Positions 27,458 through 35,771 of a stretch of 64,000 bases of DNA are shown piece after piece. How positions within the stretch are numbered: position 1 is the stretch's first letter; each line of letters begins with the position of its first letter. The DNA lies in assembly GCF_009764265.1 (NCBI RefSeq), contig NZ_RWIR01000021.1, forward strand, positions 1 to 64,000. The letters run 5' to 3'. The notes beneath the pieces are model-generated. The model had not been told where the DNA came from, did no database searches, and saw only the letters and a program-made list of their open reading frames with translations. The stretch comes from Pseudomonas sp. PB101. Lineage in GTDB: Bacteria > Pseudomonadota > Gammaproteobacteria > Pseudomonadales > Pseudomonadaceae. The position numbers and the translations under genes are program-made.

Positions 27458-28282
27458 ATGCCCGTTGCGTTGATTACCGGTTGTTCCAGCGGCATTGGCC
27501 GCGCCCTTGCCGATGCGTTCAAGGGTGCCGGTTACGAAGTCTGGGCCAGTGCCCGCAAGGCTGAAGATGTCGCGGTTCTCACCGCCGCGGGTTTCACGGC
27601 AGTGCAACTGGATGTCAACGACGCCGTGGCGCTGGAAGCCTTGGGCGAGCGAATCAACCAGCAGACCGGCGGCCTCGACGTGCTGATCAACAACGCGGGT
27701 TATGGCGCCATGGGGCCGTTGCTCGACGGCGGTGTGCCGGCCATGCAGCGCCAGTTCGAAACCAATGTATTTTCCATCGTCGGCGTCACCCGCGCGTTGT
27801 TCCCTGTGCTGCGCCGGGCCAAGGGTCTGGTGGTGAATATCGGTAGCGTGTCCGGTGTTCTGGTCACGCCATTCGCTGGCGCCTACTGCGCCTCGAAAGC
27901 CGCCGTGCATGCCTTGAGCGATGTCCTGCGCATGGAACTGGCGCCGTTCGGTGTGCGGGTCATGGAAGTCCAGCCGGGGGCCATCGCTTCCAGTTTCGCC
28001 AAAAATGCAGGGCACGAAGCCGAGCAATTGATCAGCGAGCAATCGCCATGGTTTCCGCTGCGCGAAGGTATTCGCGCACGGGCCAAAGCCTCTCAGGACA
28101 ACCCGACCCCGGCCAATGAATTCGCCGCCGGTTTGCTCAAGGCTGTGCAGCAGGACAAGCCACCGCGACTGATTCGTCTGGGCAATGGCAGCCGGGCGTT
28201 GCCGCTGCTGGCGGGTTTGTTGCCCAAGGGGCTGCTGGAATTGGGGCTGATGAAACGGTTCGGGTTGCGTGGGCAGCTCTGA
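27458..28282 (+). CDS. Short-chain dehydrogenase/reductase (SDR)
   Basis: A 274-residue classical SDR. The NAD(P)-binding motif TGCSSGIG is at residues 7-14, NNAGYG near 83, the serine of the catalytic set in NIGSVSG near 135, and the YxxxK pair in AYCASKAA near 150. Start at ATG 27458 with AAGGA 7 bases upstream. The substrate is not predictable; the C-terminal ~80 residues resemble SDRs annotated as acting on lipids or steroids, but this is weak. It probably shares a transcript with the preceding membrane protein gene. Confidence 0.9.
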   Translation: MPVALITGCSSGIGRALADAFKGAGYEVWASARKAEDVAVLTAAGFTAVQLDVNDAVALEALGERINQQTGGLDVLINNAGYGAMGPLLDGGVPAMQRQFETNVFSIVGVTRALFPVLRRAKGLVVNIGSVSGVLVTPFAGAYCASKAAVHALSDVLRMELAPFGVRVMEVQPGAIASSFAKNAGHEAEQLISEQSPWFPLREGIRARAKASQDNPTPANEFAAGLLKAVQQDKPPRLIRLGNGSRALPLLAGLLPKGLLELGLMKRFGLRGQL

Positions 28283-28298
28283 AACCGAGTCGCCTGCA

Positions 28299-28385
28299 AT
28301 CGCGAGCAAGCTCGCTCCCACAGGACTGGCGCTATTTCAAAATCTGCGCATGACCTGTGGGAGCGGGCTTGCTCCGGGCTGCGAT
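28299..28385. repeat. REP doublet (REPIN), one arm diverged
   Basis: Arms ATCGCGAGCAAGCTCGCTCC from 28299 and CCTGTGGGAGCGGGCTTGCT from 28354; the second arm reads GGGCTGCGAT at its end instead of CGCGAT. It lies between the SDR gene and the SnoaL-like gene. Confidence 0.8.
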
Positions 28386-28431
28386 CAGACGATGGCGTCA
28401 GAACAATCACCAAAGAATTTCAGGAAACAAC

Positions 28432-28830
28432 ATGACCGACTACACCCAATACTTCGACGAAGTGATCCAGGCCCACGTGGCTATCGAACAATGGCTGGCC
28501 GAGGAGCGGGACGCATCCGAACTCGAACAACTGCTGAGCCGTTTTTCGCCGCAATTCTCCATGGTCTCGCCGCTCGGCCGGGTGCTGGACTTTGACGCGC
28601 TCAACGAATTGTTCACCCTGGCGGGCGGCAAGAAGCTCGGGTTCCGCATCGAGCTCAGCGAGTTGCGTGGTATTGCTCAGTACCAAGGTGGCGCAACCGT
28701 GAGTTACCGCGAGCACCAGACCGATGCCACCGGGCAGCACTCGGATCGGCGCTCCACGGTTGTGTTCGAAAAACACGCCGATGGCCGGGTGATCTGGCGG
28801 CATTTGCATGAGACGTTTTGCAAGGAGTGA
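28432..28830 (+). CDS. NTF2/SnoaL-like small protein (DUF4440-type)
   Basis: A 132-residue single-domain protein with the pattern of the NTF2-like superfamily: an N-terminal helix pair (YFDEVIQAHVAIEQWLAEE), FSMVSPLGRVLDFDALNELF, then antiparallel strands ending VIWRHLHETFCKE. Start at 28432 with AGGAA 6 bases upstream; the longer open frame upstream runs through the REPIN. Members range from enzymes to ligand-binding proteins, so no reaction is assigned. Confidence 0.75.
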   Translation: MTDYTQYFDEVIQAHVAIEQWLAEERDASELEQLLSRFSPQFSMVSPLGRVLDFDALNELFTLAGGKKLGFRIELSELRGIAQYQGGATVSYREHQTDATGQHSDRRSTVVFEKHADGRVIWRHLHETFCKE

Positions 28831-28865
28831 ACGCCCGACGCCTGCCTGACGGACTGCGTCGTTCC

Positions 28866-28960
28866 CTTCGCGAGCAGGCTCGCTCCCACACTGGATTTGT
28901 GTCGTACATACAATCATCGTTCACTGAAGATCAAATGTGGGAGCGAGCCTGCTCGCGAAG
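28866..28960. repeat. REP doublet (REPIN)
   Basis: Arms CTTCGCGAGCAGGCTCGCTC from 28866 and the inverted copy ending at 28960. It sits between two converging genes. Confidence 0.85.
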
Positions 28961-28980
28961 CAGGCGATTTGGTCTATCGG

Positions 28981-29844
28981 TTATGCCCCATCACTTTGCT
29001 TGACCACCACCGTACAAGTAATCCCCGCCGCCAACACCACACCCTCCGGCACTTCATCGATATGAATGCGCACTGGTACTCGCTGTGCCAGGCGCACCCA
29101 GTTGAAGGTCGGGTTGACGTCGGCGATCAGCTCGCGGCTCTCCGGGTTGTCGCGGTCGTAGATGCCGCGCGAGATGCTTTCCACATGGCCCTTGAGCACT
29201 TCGCCGCTCATCAGTTGCATGTCGGCCTTGTCGCCGACGCGCACGTGGGGCAGTTTGGTTTCTTCGAAGAAGCCGTAGACCCAGAACGAGTTCATGTCGA
29301 CCACGGCCATTTTCGCCTCGCCGATGCGCGCGTAGTCGCCGCGATGCACGTTGAGGTTGGTCACGTAGCCATCCACCGCCGCACGCACTTCTGTGCGCTT
29401 GAGGTTGAGTTCGGCGGCTTCCAGTTGCGCCTGGGCCTGCTGGTAATCGGCCAGGGCCGAGTCGGCGAGGTTACTGGCGTCGTCGCGGTTTTCCCGGGAG
29501 ATCACCAGGTTGTCCATGTCGGCGCGACGATGGGCGTTGACCTTGCGCATCTCCCAGTTTGCCTTGCGCGATGCCACCAGGCTTTGCGCCTGCTTCACCG
29601 CGAGACGGTAGTGCTCGGGGTCGATCTGCATCAGCAAATCGCCCTTCTTCACCAACTGGTTGTCCCGCACCGGCACGTTCACCACTTCGCCGGTGACGTC
29701 GGCGGCGACGTTGATGATGTCGGCGCGCACGCGGCCGTCGCGGGTCCATGGCGTGTTCATGTAGTGCTCCCACAAGGAGCGGCCGATCCACAGCGCGAGG
29801 GCCAGCACCAACAGGGTCGCGAGCAGGCTGAAAAACTTTTTCAT
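28981..29844 (-). CDS. HlyD-family periplasmic adaptor of an aromatic-acid-type efflux pump
   Basis: A 287-residue membrane fusion protein. One N-terminal membrane segment (residues ~4-20, FFSLLATLLVLALALWIG), then the biotinyl/lipoyl-like GEVVNVPVRDNQLVKKGDLL, a coiled-coil hairpin around residues 85-150, and VDGYVTNLNVHRGDY. The overall layout is that of AaeA/EmrA, which joins an inner-membrane pump to an outer-membrane channel. It is the last gene of the operon OMF-FUSC-DUF1656-HlyD and starts 10 bases after the DUF1656 gene. Confidence 0.9.
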   Translation of the reverse strand: MKKFFSLLATLLVLALALWIGRSLWEHYMNTPWTRDGRVRADIINVAADVTGEVVNVPVRDNQLVKKGDLLMQIDPEHYRLAVKQAQSLVASRKANWEMRKVNAHRRADMDNLVISRENRDDASNLADSALADYQQAQAQLEAAELNLKRTEVRAAVDGYVTNLNVHRGDYARIGEAKMAVVDMNSFWVYGFFEETKLPHVRVGDKADMQLMSGEVLKGHVESISRGIYDRDNPESRELIADVNPTFNWVRLAQRVPVRIHIDEVPEGVVLAAGITCTVVVKQSDGA

Positions 29845-29854
29845 CAGAACGTTC

Positions 29855-30055
29855 TCAACGGTAGACAGTCAGCGCCATGGCGCCGAACAGACAGGTAAAC
29901 AGGCTCAGGCGCAGCAACGCCGGGTGCCAGAAAAAACGGTACAGGTCATACCCGGACAGGAACCGGTCCAGCGCCCAGGCAAGCGCCGCCGCGATGAAAA
30001 ACATCAGGGTCATGGTCGGCATGTACACGCCGTGGAAGGCGATTTCACGAGGCAT
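29855..30055 (-). CDS. DUF1656 small membrane protein (AaeX-like)
   Basis: 66 residues with two hydrophobic stretches: about 13-35 (MPTMTLMFFIAAALAWALD) and 45-63. This family nearly always sits between a FUSC pump and an HlyD adaptor, as here, and its role is unknown. The ATG at 30055 overlaps the end of the FUSC gene by 11 bases, with AAGGA 7 bases upstream inside that gene; a TTG at 30061 would add two residues but is less likely. Confidence 0.88.
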   Translation of the reverse strand: MPREIAFHGVYMPTMTLMFFIAAALAWALDRFLSGYDLYRFFWHPALLRLSLFTCLFGAMALTVYR

Positions 30056-32237
30056 GTTCAAGTCCTTGGGGCTGGCTGTTGGCGAAGGCGGCGAGCGGTG
30101 ATTGCGGATCGAGCAGCGAGGTGCGGATGAAGTGCAGGTAGCTCTTCACCCGGCGCAACGCCGAGGTATCGAAGTGCGGGGCGAAGGGTTCGTCGGTGGA
30201 CTGCACACGGCTGATCGCGTGATCGACGGCAATCAGCGCGCGTTCGAGGTTGCTGCTGTTCGGTTGCAGGAACAGCCGCACCAGCGCCCGCCCCATCACC
30301 CGGATCGCCTGGCGCCACGGTTGGGATTCGGCATAGGCCGGATGCACCGGCAGAATCGCCTGTTCCTTGCGCAGTTCGATGATCGCGTGGCCGACTTCCA
30401 GCACCACGAACATCCAGCGCAGCAGGTCCCGCTGCACTTGCGGTTGACCCGCCGCGAAGCCATACGCCTGATGCACCAGATCGCGGGTGCGGCTTTCGAA
30501 ACTCGACGCCAGGCCCTTGAGCTTGCCGCTGATGGCGTACACCACCTGACCGCGCAGGTCCTGCTCCAACCGGCGCCACAGCCAGCGGCTGTTGGGCGGC
30601 AAAATGATCGCCCCGGCCGCCGCGCACACCAGCATGCCCAGCACCATGGCGATGTAGTCATTGATGAAGGTGTAGGGGTTGTAGACCGTGAGGTTGTCCG
30701 GCACTGAACCGGTGCTGAAGAAGATCAGCAAACCCAGGCCGACGCCGACGTATTGCGGTCGCGAAGTCAGGAACGAGCCGAGTACGATCACCGGTGCGAG
30801 CATCACGCACAGCAATGGGAATCCGTCGATCCACGGAAAAATGAAAAACATCTCGACGAAGCCGATCAGCGCCCCGAGCAATGTTCCGCAGGCCATCTGA
30901 AAGGCCATGCGTTTCGGGTTCGGGGTGGCGGCGGACAAGCCCACGGTCGCGGCGGCGATCAGGGTCATGGTCGCGCCGCTCGGCCAGGCGGTTGCCACCC
31001 AGTAGCTGCCCAATACCACCAGAATGAACGCTGCGCGAATCCCCGATGCCGCCGCGGCCATCCAGTTGGTTTGCGGGGTGAAGGGCTCGTCCCAGCGCTC
31101 CCGCTCGTGACTGTGATCGGCCAGGGAGGCGTGGGTCTGTGCATAACTGTGCAGGTCGTCGACGAAGCGGTAGAGCAGTTCGTACGCCGTGTGGAAGTCC
31201 AGCAGTTCGTCGTCGCTCGGTTCGCTCTCCTGAAAGATCGCCCGCAGGCTGCGCACCCGCGCCGGCAACCCTGCCTTGTAGGCGCTCAGCGCCGTAACCA
31301 GACGCGCTGCATCGGCGCTGGTCAGCGCACGTCCACTGAAGCCGTCGAGTAATTCGGCGAGGTCTTGCAAGCCCGGTTTTATCGCCGCTACGGCATGATC
31401 CGTATTGTTGCTGCGCAAGCGTTCGAGCAACTGATGCAGGGCATTGAAGCGCGTGGTGATGCCCATGAACTCACTGTTCAGGCGGCTGAGTCGTCCATTG
31501 CGCCGACGCATGTGCGGGTCTTCGAACACGGTGACGCTGCGCAGCCCTTCCAGTCCGACTGCCTCGGCAATGAAGCGCACATTGCCGGCCTCGAACGCCT
31601 CGCGTTGACTGCGGCCACGCAAGCCGTCGGTGACGAACTGGGCAAACACGCCGAAGCGCTGATACAGGGCGTTGCGCATGGCGGCGCTGGCGGTTTGCGG
31701 CAGGATGGCTGCACTGATCAGTGTCGAACAGAGAATGCCCAACGAGATTTCCAGTACTCGCCAGACCGCCGCCATGAACGCGCCGTCCGGGTGGGCAAGT
31801 GCGGGCAAGCCGACCATCGCGGCGGTGTATCCGGCGAGTACGAAACCGTAGGCGCGGAAGTTGCGGCAGCGGGCGGCGCCGGCCGTGCAGATACCGACCC
31901 AGATCGCCAGCGAACCGAGGAACAGCTCAGTGTTCTGCGCAAACAGGGCGATCAGCGCGACCATCACCGCCGACCCGGCCAGGGTGCCGAGAAAGCGATA
32001 GAAACTCTTGGCGAACACCTGGCCGCTTTGCGGCTGCATGACGATGAAAACAGTGATCATCGCGGTACGCGGTTGCGGCAGTTCCAGGCGCATGGCCAGC
32101 CACAGCGTCAGGAAAGCCGCGGTCAGCACCTTGAAGATATAGACCCAGGTCACGCCATCGCTGCGGACCCAGTCGAAGAAGCCCCGACGCCATTCCAGGG
32201 AGTACAGCCAGCGCAAGGGTGCGGGCAAGGGAGTCAT
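30045..32237 (-). CDS. FUSC-family inner-membrane efflux protein (AaeB-like)
   Basis: About 730 residues in a two-part layout: an N-terminal cluster of membrane helices (~35-190), a cytosolic middle domain (~190-380), a second helix cluster (~385-530) and a C-terminal cytosolic domain. This matches AaeB and related fusaric-acid-resistance proteins, which export aromatic carboxylic acids. WPSGATMTLIAAATVGLSAA, PNPKRMAFQMACGTLLG and ILPPNSRWLWRRLEQDL are recognisable family segments. Start at ATG 32237 with AGGA upstream; TTG 32240 would add one residue. A REPIN separates it from the upstream outer-membrane factor gene. Confidence 0.9.
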   Translation of the reverse strand: MTPLPAPLRWLYSLEWRRGFFDWVRSDGVTWVYIFKVLTAAFLTLWLAMRLELPQPRTAMITVFIVMQPQSGQVFAKSFYRFLGTLAGSAVMVALIALFAQNTELFLGSLAIWVGICTAGAARCRNFRAYGFVLAGYTAAMVGLPALAHPDGAFMAAVWRVLEISLGILCSTLISAAILPQTASAAMRNALYQRFGVFAQFVTDGLRGRSQREAFEAGNVRFIAEAVGLEGLRSVTVFEDPHMRRRNGRLSRLNSEFMGITTRFNALHQLLERLRSNNTDHAVAAIKPGLQDLAELLDGFSGRALTSADAARLVTALSAYKAGLPARVRSLRAIFQESEPSDDELLDFHTAYELLYRFVDDLHSYAQTHASLADHSHERERWDEPFTPQTNWMAAAASGIRAAFILVVLGSYWVATAWPSGATMTLIAAATVGLSAATPNPKRMAFQMACGTLLGALIGFVEMFFIFPWIDGFPLLCVMLAPVIVLGSFLTSRPQYVGVGLGLLIFFSTGSVPDNLTVYNPYTFINDYIAMVLGMLVCAAAGAIILPPNSRWLWRRLEQDLRGQVVYAISGKLKGLASSFESRTRDLVHQAYGFAAGQPQVQRDLLRWMFVVLEVGHAIIELRKEQAILPVHPAYAESQPWRQAIRVMGRALVRLFLQPNSSNLERALIAVDHAISRVQSTDEPFAPHFDTSALRRVKSYLHFIRTSLLDPQSPLAAFANSQPQGLEHAS

Positions 32238-32273
32238 CAAATCCTGCTCAATAAATTCCAGTGAAAACCGGAA

Positions 32274-32367
32274 CCTGTGGGAGCGAGCTTGCTCGCGATA
32301 GCGGAGTATCAGCCGGCATCAATGTTGGATGTGCCGCCCTCATCGCGAGCAAGCTCGCTCCCACAGG
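32274..32367. repeat. REP doublet inside the efflux operon
   Basis: Arms CCTGTGGGAGCGAGCTTGCT from 32274 and the inverted copy ending at 32367, between the outer-membrane factor gene and the FUSC gene. Confidence 0.85.
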
Positions 32368-32375
32368 TTTTGTGT

Positions 32376-33875
32376 TCAACGCAAAAGGCTCGGGGTTTTC
32401 GGTGCTGCTGTCTGGCTGTCTTTCGGCACATCGTTGCCCGCCCCCAGACCACCGCCCAACGCCGTCACCAGTTCAGCGTGAGCACTCAACCGCGCCGCCT
32501 GAACCTGCTGCTGCACTTGCTGCTGCTTGAACAGCAGGGTCTGGGCGTTGAGCACGTTGAGGTAGTCGGTCAAGCCACGCTGGTAGGCGATCATCGCGAT
32601 GTCGTAAGTCTTCTGCGCGGTGGCCACCGACTCGGCGGCGAAGGCCTGTTGCTTGTCCATGGACTCACGGCGGATCAACTGGTCGGAGATGTTCTTCAGG
32701 GCATTGACCAGGGTCTGGTTGTACCTGGCCACGGCGATGTCATACCCGGCCGAGGCCTCCCCCAACTCCCCACGCAAACGTCCGCCATCGAAGATCGGCA
32801 ACGAAATCGCCGGCCCCACGCTGTAGTTGAGCTTCTTGCCGGTCAGGAACTCCAGCGCCCCACCGCCGGTGGCCATGTAGCCGAGGCTGCCGACCAGGTC
32901 GACGTTGGGGTAGAAACCGGCATGGGCGACATCGATACCCCGCGCCTGCGCCGCCACTTGCCAGCGGCTGGCGACGACGTCCGGGCGCTGCCCGAGCAAT
33001 TGCGCTGGCAACGAAGAAGGCAGCTTCAGCGGCGCACCCAGCGACAACGTTGGCCGCTGCAACCGCGCGCCTTCACCCGGCCCCTTGCCGGCGAGAGCGG
33101 CGAGCTGGTTGCGACTCAAGGCGATTTCTTCGTCGAGGGCATCGAGTTGGCGATGGGTTTCCGGCAGCGGCGTCTCGGCCTGGCTGACCTCGAAATGGGT
33201 GCCGATGCCACCGTTCAGGCGTTTTTGCGCCAGCTCGAGAATCTGCTGTTGCTGCTTCAAGGTCGCTTCGACGATGTCCCGTTGCGCGTAATGCAACGAG
33301 AGCTCGATGTAGACCCGGACGATGTTGTCCTGTAATTCGAGCTGGGCCTGCCGCGCCTCGGCGACCGTCATGTGCGCCAGGTCCACGGCGCGCTCCGTGG
33401 CATTGCTTTCGCGGCCCCAGAGGTCAAGGGCATAGCTGAAACCCAGCGCTGCGTTGTTGTCCCAGGTGGTGCTGTTGGCCAGCTCACCAGGGCCATAGAA
33501 CGGGTCGGTAGGCCAGTTATGACGCTTGAGGGTGGACTCGCCATTGATCTGCAATGATTCGGCCGCTTCAGCGACGCCGGCCATGGACCTGGCCTGGCGT
33601 ACCCGGGCAGCGGCCATGGCCAGGCTCGGGCTGCCTTGCAAGGCGAGATCGATCCAGCGGTTCAACTGCGGGTCGCCGTAGGCCTGCCACCATTGCGCGG
33701 TGGGCCAGTGCGCATCTTGCGCGGCGCTCTGGATCGCTTCGTCGGTGGCCAGTGAATTGGCCTCCAGCGCCTTGCCCTGCGGGGCAATACCTCCGGTTCC
33801 GATGCAGCCGCTGATTGCCAGGGATAAAGCCAAAACACTGAGCGACTGAAGCGCTCTGCTGATGCGACGCGGCAC
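32376..33875 (-). CDS. Outer-membrane efflux lipoprotein (NodT/OprM type)
   Basis: A 499-residue TolC-family channel. GTG start at 33875: AGGAAA lies 8 bases upstream and the N-terminus MPRRISRALQSLSVLALSLAISGC becomes a proper lipoprotein signal (lipid Cys near residue 24). Two repeats of the coiled-coil/barrel layout are visible, with AQWWQAYGDPQLNRWIDLAL, QLGQRPDV-like LLGQRPDVVASRWQVAAQ and FYPNVDLVGSLGY. It is the first gene of the efflux operon and would supply the exit channel for the FUSC pump and HlyD adaptor. The regulator gene diverges 270 bases away. Confidence 0.92.
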   Translation of the reverse strand: MPRRISRALQSLSVLALSLAISGCIGTGGIAPQGKALEANSLATDEAIQSAAQDAHWPTAQWWQAYGDPQLNRWIDLALQGSPSLAMAAARVRQARSMAGVAEAAESLQINGESTLKRHNWPTDPFYGPGELANSTTWDNNAALGFSYALDLWGRESNATERAVDLAHMTVAEARQAQLELQDNIVRVYIELSLHYAQRDIVEATLKQQQQILELAQKRLNGGIGTHFEVSQAETPLPETHRQLDALDEEIALSRNQLAALAGKGPGEGARLQRPTLSLGAPLKLPSSLPAQLLGQRPDVVASRWQVAAQARGIDVAHAGFYPNVDLVGSLGYMATGGGALEFLTGKKLNYSVGPAISLPIFDGGRLRGELGEASAGYDIAVARYNQTLVNALKNISDQLIRRESMDKQQAFAAESVATAQKTYDIAMIAYQRGLTDYLNVLNAQTLLFKQQQVQQQVQAARLSAHAELVTALGGGLGAGNDVPKDSQTAAPKTPSLLR

Positions 33876-33913
33876 TGCTGCGATTTCCTGAAATGGAGGG
33901 AGGCACAAGATTT

Positions 33914-34000
33914 TGTAGGAGCCGGCTTGCTGGCGATGCAGACACCGCGGTGCATCTGGATGACCGCAGCGATGCCATCGCCAGCAAGCCGGCTCCTACA
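33914..34000. repeat. REP doublet between the efflux operon and the LysR gene
   Basis: Arms TGTAGGAGCCGGCTTGCTGG from 33914 and the inverted copy ending at 34000 (GCCGGC core variant). It lies between divergent genes, so it sits in or near the promoter of the outer-membrane factor gene. Confidence 0.85.
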
Positions 34001-34148
34001 GTCCGCGCAATTCTATGGGTGGGCTTTGATGGCGATAAGCTGGGATTCTTGTGAATCTTTGTTACCGTTAGCGAGATAATCCGTAAGTCGGGGGTCTCAG
34101 CCCCTGAAACTTCGTGTCACAATTTGCCATCGCACTCGAGAGCACCCC

Positions 34149-35117
34149 ATGGACACTTTGCAAAACATGCGCGCCTTCAGTTACGTGGCCGAGGCCGGCA
34201 GCTTCACCGCCGCCGCCCTGCAACTGGACACCACCACGGCCAACGTCTCGCGCGCGGTCTCCAACCTGGAAGCCCACCTGCAAACCCGCCTGCTCAACCG
34301 AACGACCCGCCGCATCGCCCTGACCGAAGCCGGCAAGCGCTACCTGTTGCGCTGCGAGCAGATCCTGGCCTATGTCGAAGAAGCCGAAGCCGAGGCCAGC
34401 GACGCCCACGCCCGCCCGGCCGGACAACTGAAAGTGCACACCATGACCGGCATCGGCCAGCACTTCGTGATCGACGCCATCGCCCGCTACCGCAAGACCC
34501 ACCCGGACGTGACCTTCGACCTGACCATGGCCAATCGCGTGCCGGACCTGCTCGACGAAGGCTACGACGTGTCCATCGTCCTCGCCCGCGAACTGCCGGA
34601 CTCGGGTTTCGTCTCCCAGCGCCTGGGCATCACCTACAGCATCGTTTGCGCCTCGCCGGCCTACGTCAAAGCCAACGGCTGCGCACAAAAACCCGGCGAC
34701 CTGCTCAACCACGCCTGCCTGCGCCTGGTCAGCCCGGTGATCCCGCTGGAAAAATGGGCGTTCGACGGCCCCGATGGCCAGGAAATGGTCACCATCAACA
34801 GCTCACCCTTCCTGGTGAACTCCGCCGACGCGATGAAATCCGCGATCATCAGCGGCATGGGCGTAGGCGTCCTCCCGCTGTACGCCGCGATCGAAGGCCT
34901 GCGCAGCGGCACGCTGGTCCGCGTGATGCCCAAATACCGCTCGCAGGAGCTGAACCTGTATGCGATCTACCCTTCGCGCCAGTACCTGGATGCGAAGATC
35001 AAGACTTGGGTCGAGTATCTGCGTGGATCGTTGCCGGAATTGCTGGCGGCGCATCAGGCGGAACTGGCGGCGTATGAATTGAGCGGGAGTCTGGGTGGGG
35101 TTCGGGTGGCGAATTGA
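34149..35117 (+). CDS. LysR-family transcriptional regulator (AaeR-like position)
   Basis: A 322-residue LysR protein. An N-terminal winged helix-turn-helix (FSYVAEAGSFTAAALQLD, then VSRAVSNLEAHLQTRLLNRTTRRIALTEAG) occupies residues ~1-65. The C-terminal effector domain has GQLKVHTMTGIG and the usual two-lobe pattern. It is transcribed away from the OMF-FUSC-DUF1656-HlyD operon; LysR genes divergent from their targets are common, so it is likely its regulator, responding to an aromatic acid. That is inference. Confidence 0.92.
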   Translation: MDTLQNMRAFSYVAEAGSFTAAALQLDTTTANVSRAVSNLEAHLQTRLLNRTTRRIALTEAGKRYLLRCEQILAYVEEAEAEASDAHARPAGQLKVHTMTGIGQHFVIDAIARYRKTHPDVTFDLTMANRVPDLLDEGYDVSIVLARELPDSGFVSQRLGITYSIVCASPAYVKANGCAQKPGDLLNHACLRLVSPVIPLEKWAFDGPDGQEMVTINSSPFLVNSADAMKSAIISGMGVGVLPLYAAIEGLRSGTLVRVMPKYRSQELNLYAIYPSRQYLDAKIKTWVEYLRGSLPELLAAHQAELAAYELSGSLGGVRVAN

Positions 35118-35130
35118 CGCGCATACCTGT

Positions 35131-35150
35131 AGGAGCAACAGCAGATCGGC
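35131..35150 (+). repeat. 20-base direct repeat, copy 1
   Basis: AGGAGCAACAGCAGATCGGC at 35131-35150, identical to 35261-35280; the two copies flank the REPIN at 35160-35260. Confidence 0.9.
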
Positions 35151-35159
35151 GTGCATCTC

Positions 35160-35260
35160 CGTAGGAGCGAGCTTGCTCGCGAAAAACCTGAGGGCGCCGG
35201 GGTGAGTCAGGTTTCCCGCGTTATCGTTGACGTCCATCGCGAGCAGGCTCGCTCCTACAG
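35160..35260. repeat. REP doublet (REPIN)
   Basis: Arms GTAGGAGCGAGCTTGCTCGC from 35161 and the inverted copy ending at 35260. The spacer shares the CGTTGACGTCCATCGCGAGC end with the REPIN between algF and algA. Confidence 0.85.
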
Positions 35261-35280
35261 AGGAGCAACAGCAGATCGGC
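35261..35280 (+). repeat. 20-base direct repeat, copy 2
   Basis: Second identical copy of AGGAGCAACAGCAGATCGGC, immediately after the REPIN arm. Confidence 0.9.
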
Positions 35281-35289
35281 TCACCACTC

Positions 35290-35660
35290 AACAGGCCGAG
35301 CGTTAGCTCGCCTGCAGCTCTTGATCTTGATCCACCCGCCCCCTCGGGAGGCTGAGCGGAGGCGTTCATCCGGGGATTGGCGCGCAGCGCCGTTCGACGC
35401 AGTCGAACTCATTGCATGTAGGTCGAAGCGAAGCCGACCGGAGGGCAATGCCCCCGGATGAATGTCGGAGCGAAGGAACGCCGAGCCCCAGCGAGGGGCC
35501 GGACGTTCGGGGCGAGACCTTTTGGTTCCTTTTGGCTGGGCCGGCACTCCGGGCGTTTGCCAAAAGGGACTCGCCGTAAGGGCGAAACCGCCAGCCGCCG
35601 TTACCGAAGAAACGGATATGTACACGGTCACCCACAACATGGTCGGCCCAGAGGCCGCCA
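35290..35660. repeat. Probable dispersed non-coding repeat element
   Basis: A hairpin-rich stretch with GTTCCTTTTGGC (35525-35536) pairing with GCCAAAAGGGAC (35559-35570), followed by TCGCCGTAAGGGCGAAAC and CGTTACCGAAGAAACGGATA. From memory, sequence of this style recurs at many sites in fluorescens-group genomes; a second copy is not present in this window, so repetition is not shown here. Confidence 0.45.
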
Positions 35661-35668
35661 AGACACAA

Positions 35669-35688
35669 AACTGACAGCGCCGTCAGTT
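35669..35688. promoter_or_regulatory. Possible operator upstream of the RND operon
   Basis: Perfect 7-base arms AACTGAC and GTCAGTT separated by 6 bases, 84 bases before the adaptor start. This has the size of an operator for a dimeric regulator, or it may be a short hairpin at the end of the repeat element. Confidence 0.45.
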
Positions 35689-35771
35689 AGCCGTCACCCT
35701 CCTGACCACCAAACAGGTTTATAAAGGAAACTCCCCTTCGACCCAAAACCCAGCCCCGGCGCCCCACTCGC

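Larger units (their letters stand above)
35118..35771. other. Intergenic region with repeats upstream of the RND operon
   Basis: About 650 bases without a supported gene. In order: a 20-base direct repeat flanking a REPIN (35131-35280), a stretch that looks like a dispersed non-coding repeat (about 35290-35660), a short palindrome (35669-35688), and the presumed RND promoter. A 126-codon open frame at 35281-35661 on the minus strand is thought to be a by-product of the repeat. Confidence 0.55.

Noticed and set aside
35281..35661. A 126-codon minus-strand frame before the RND operon.
   Set aside because: It lies in a hairpin-rich stretch that looks like a non-coding repeat; start lacks a ribosome site.
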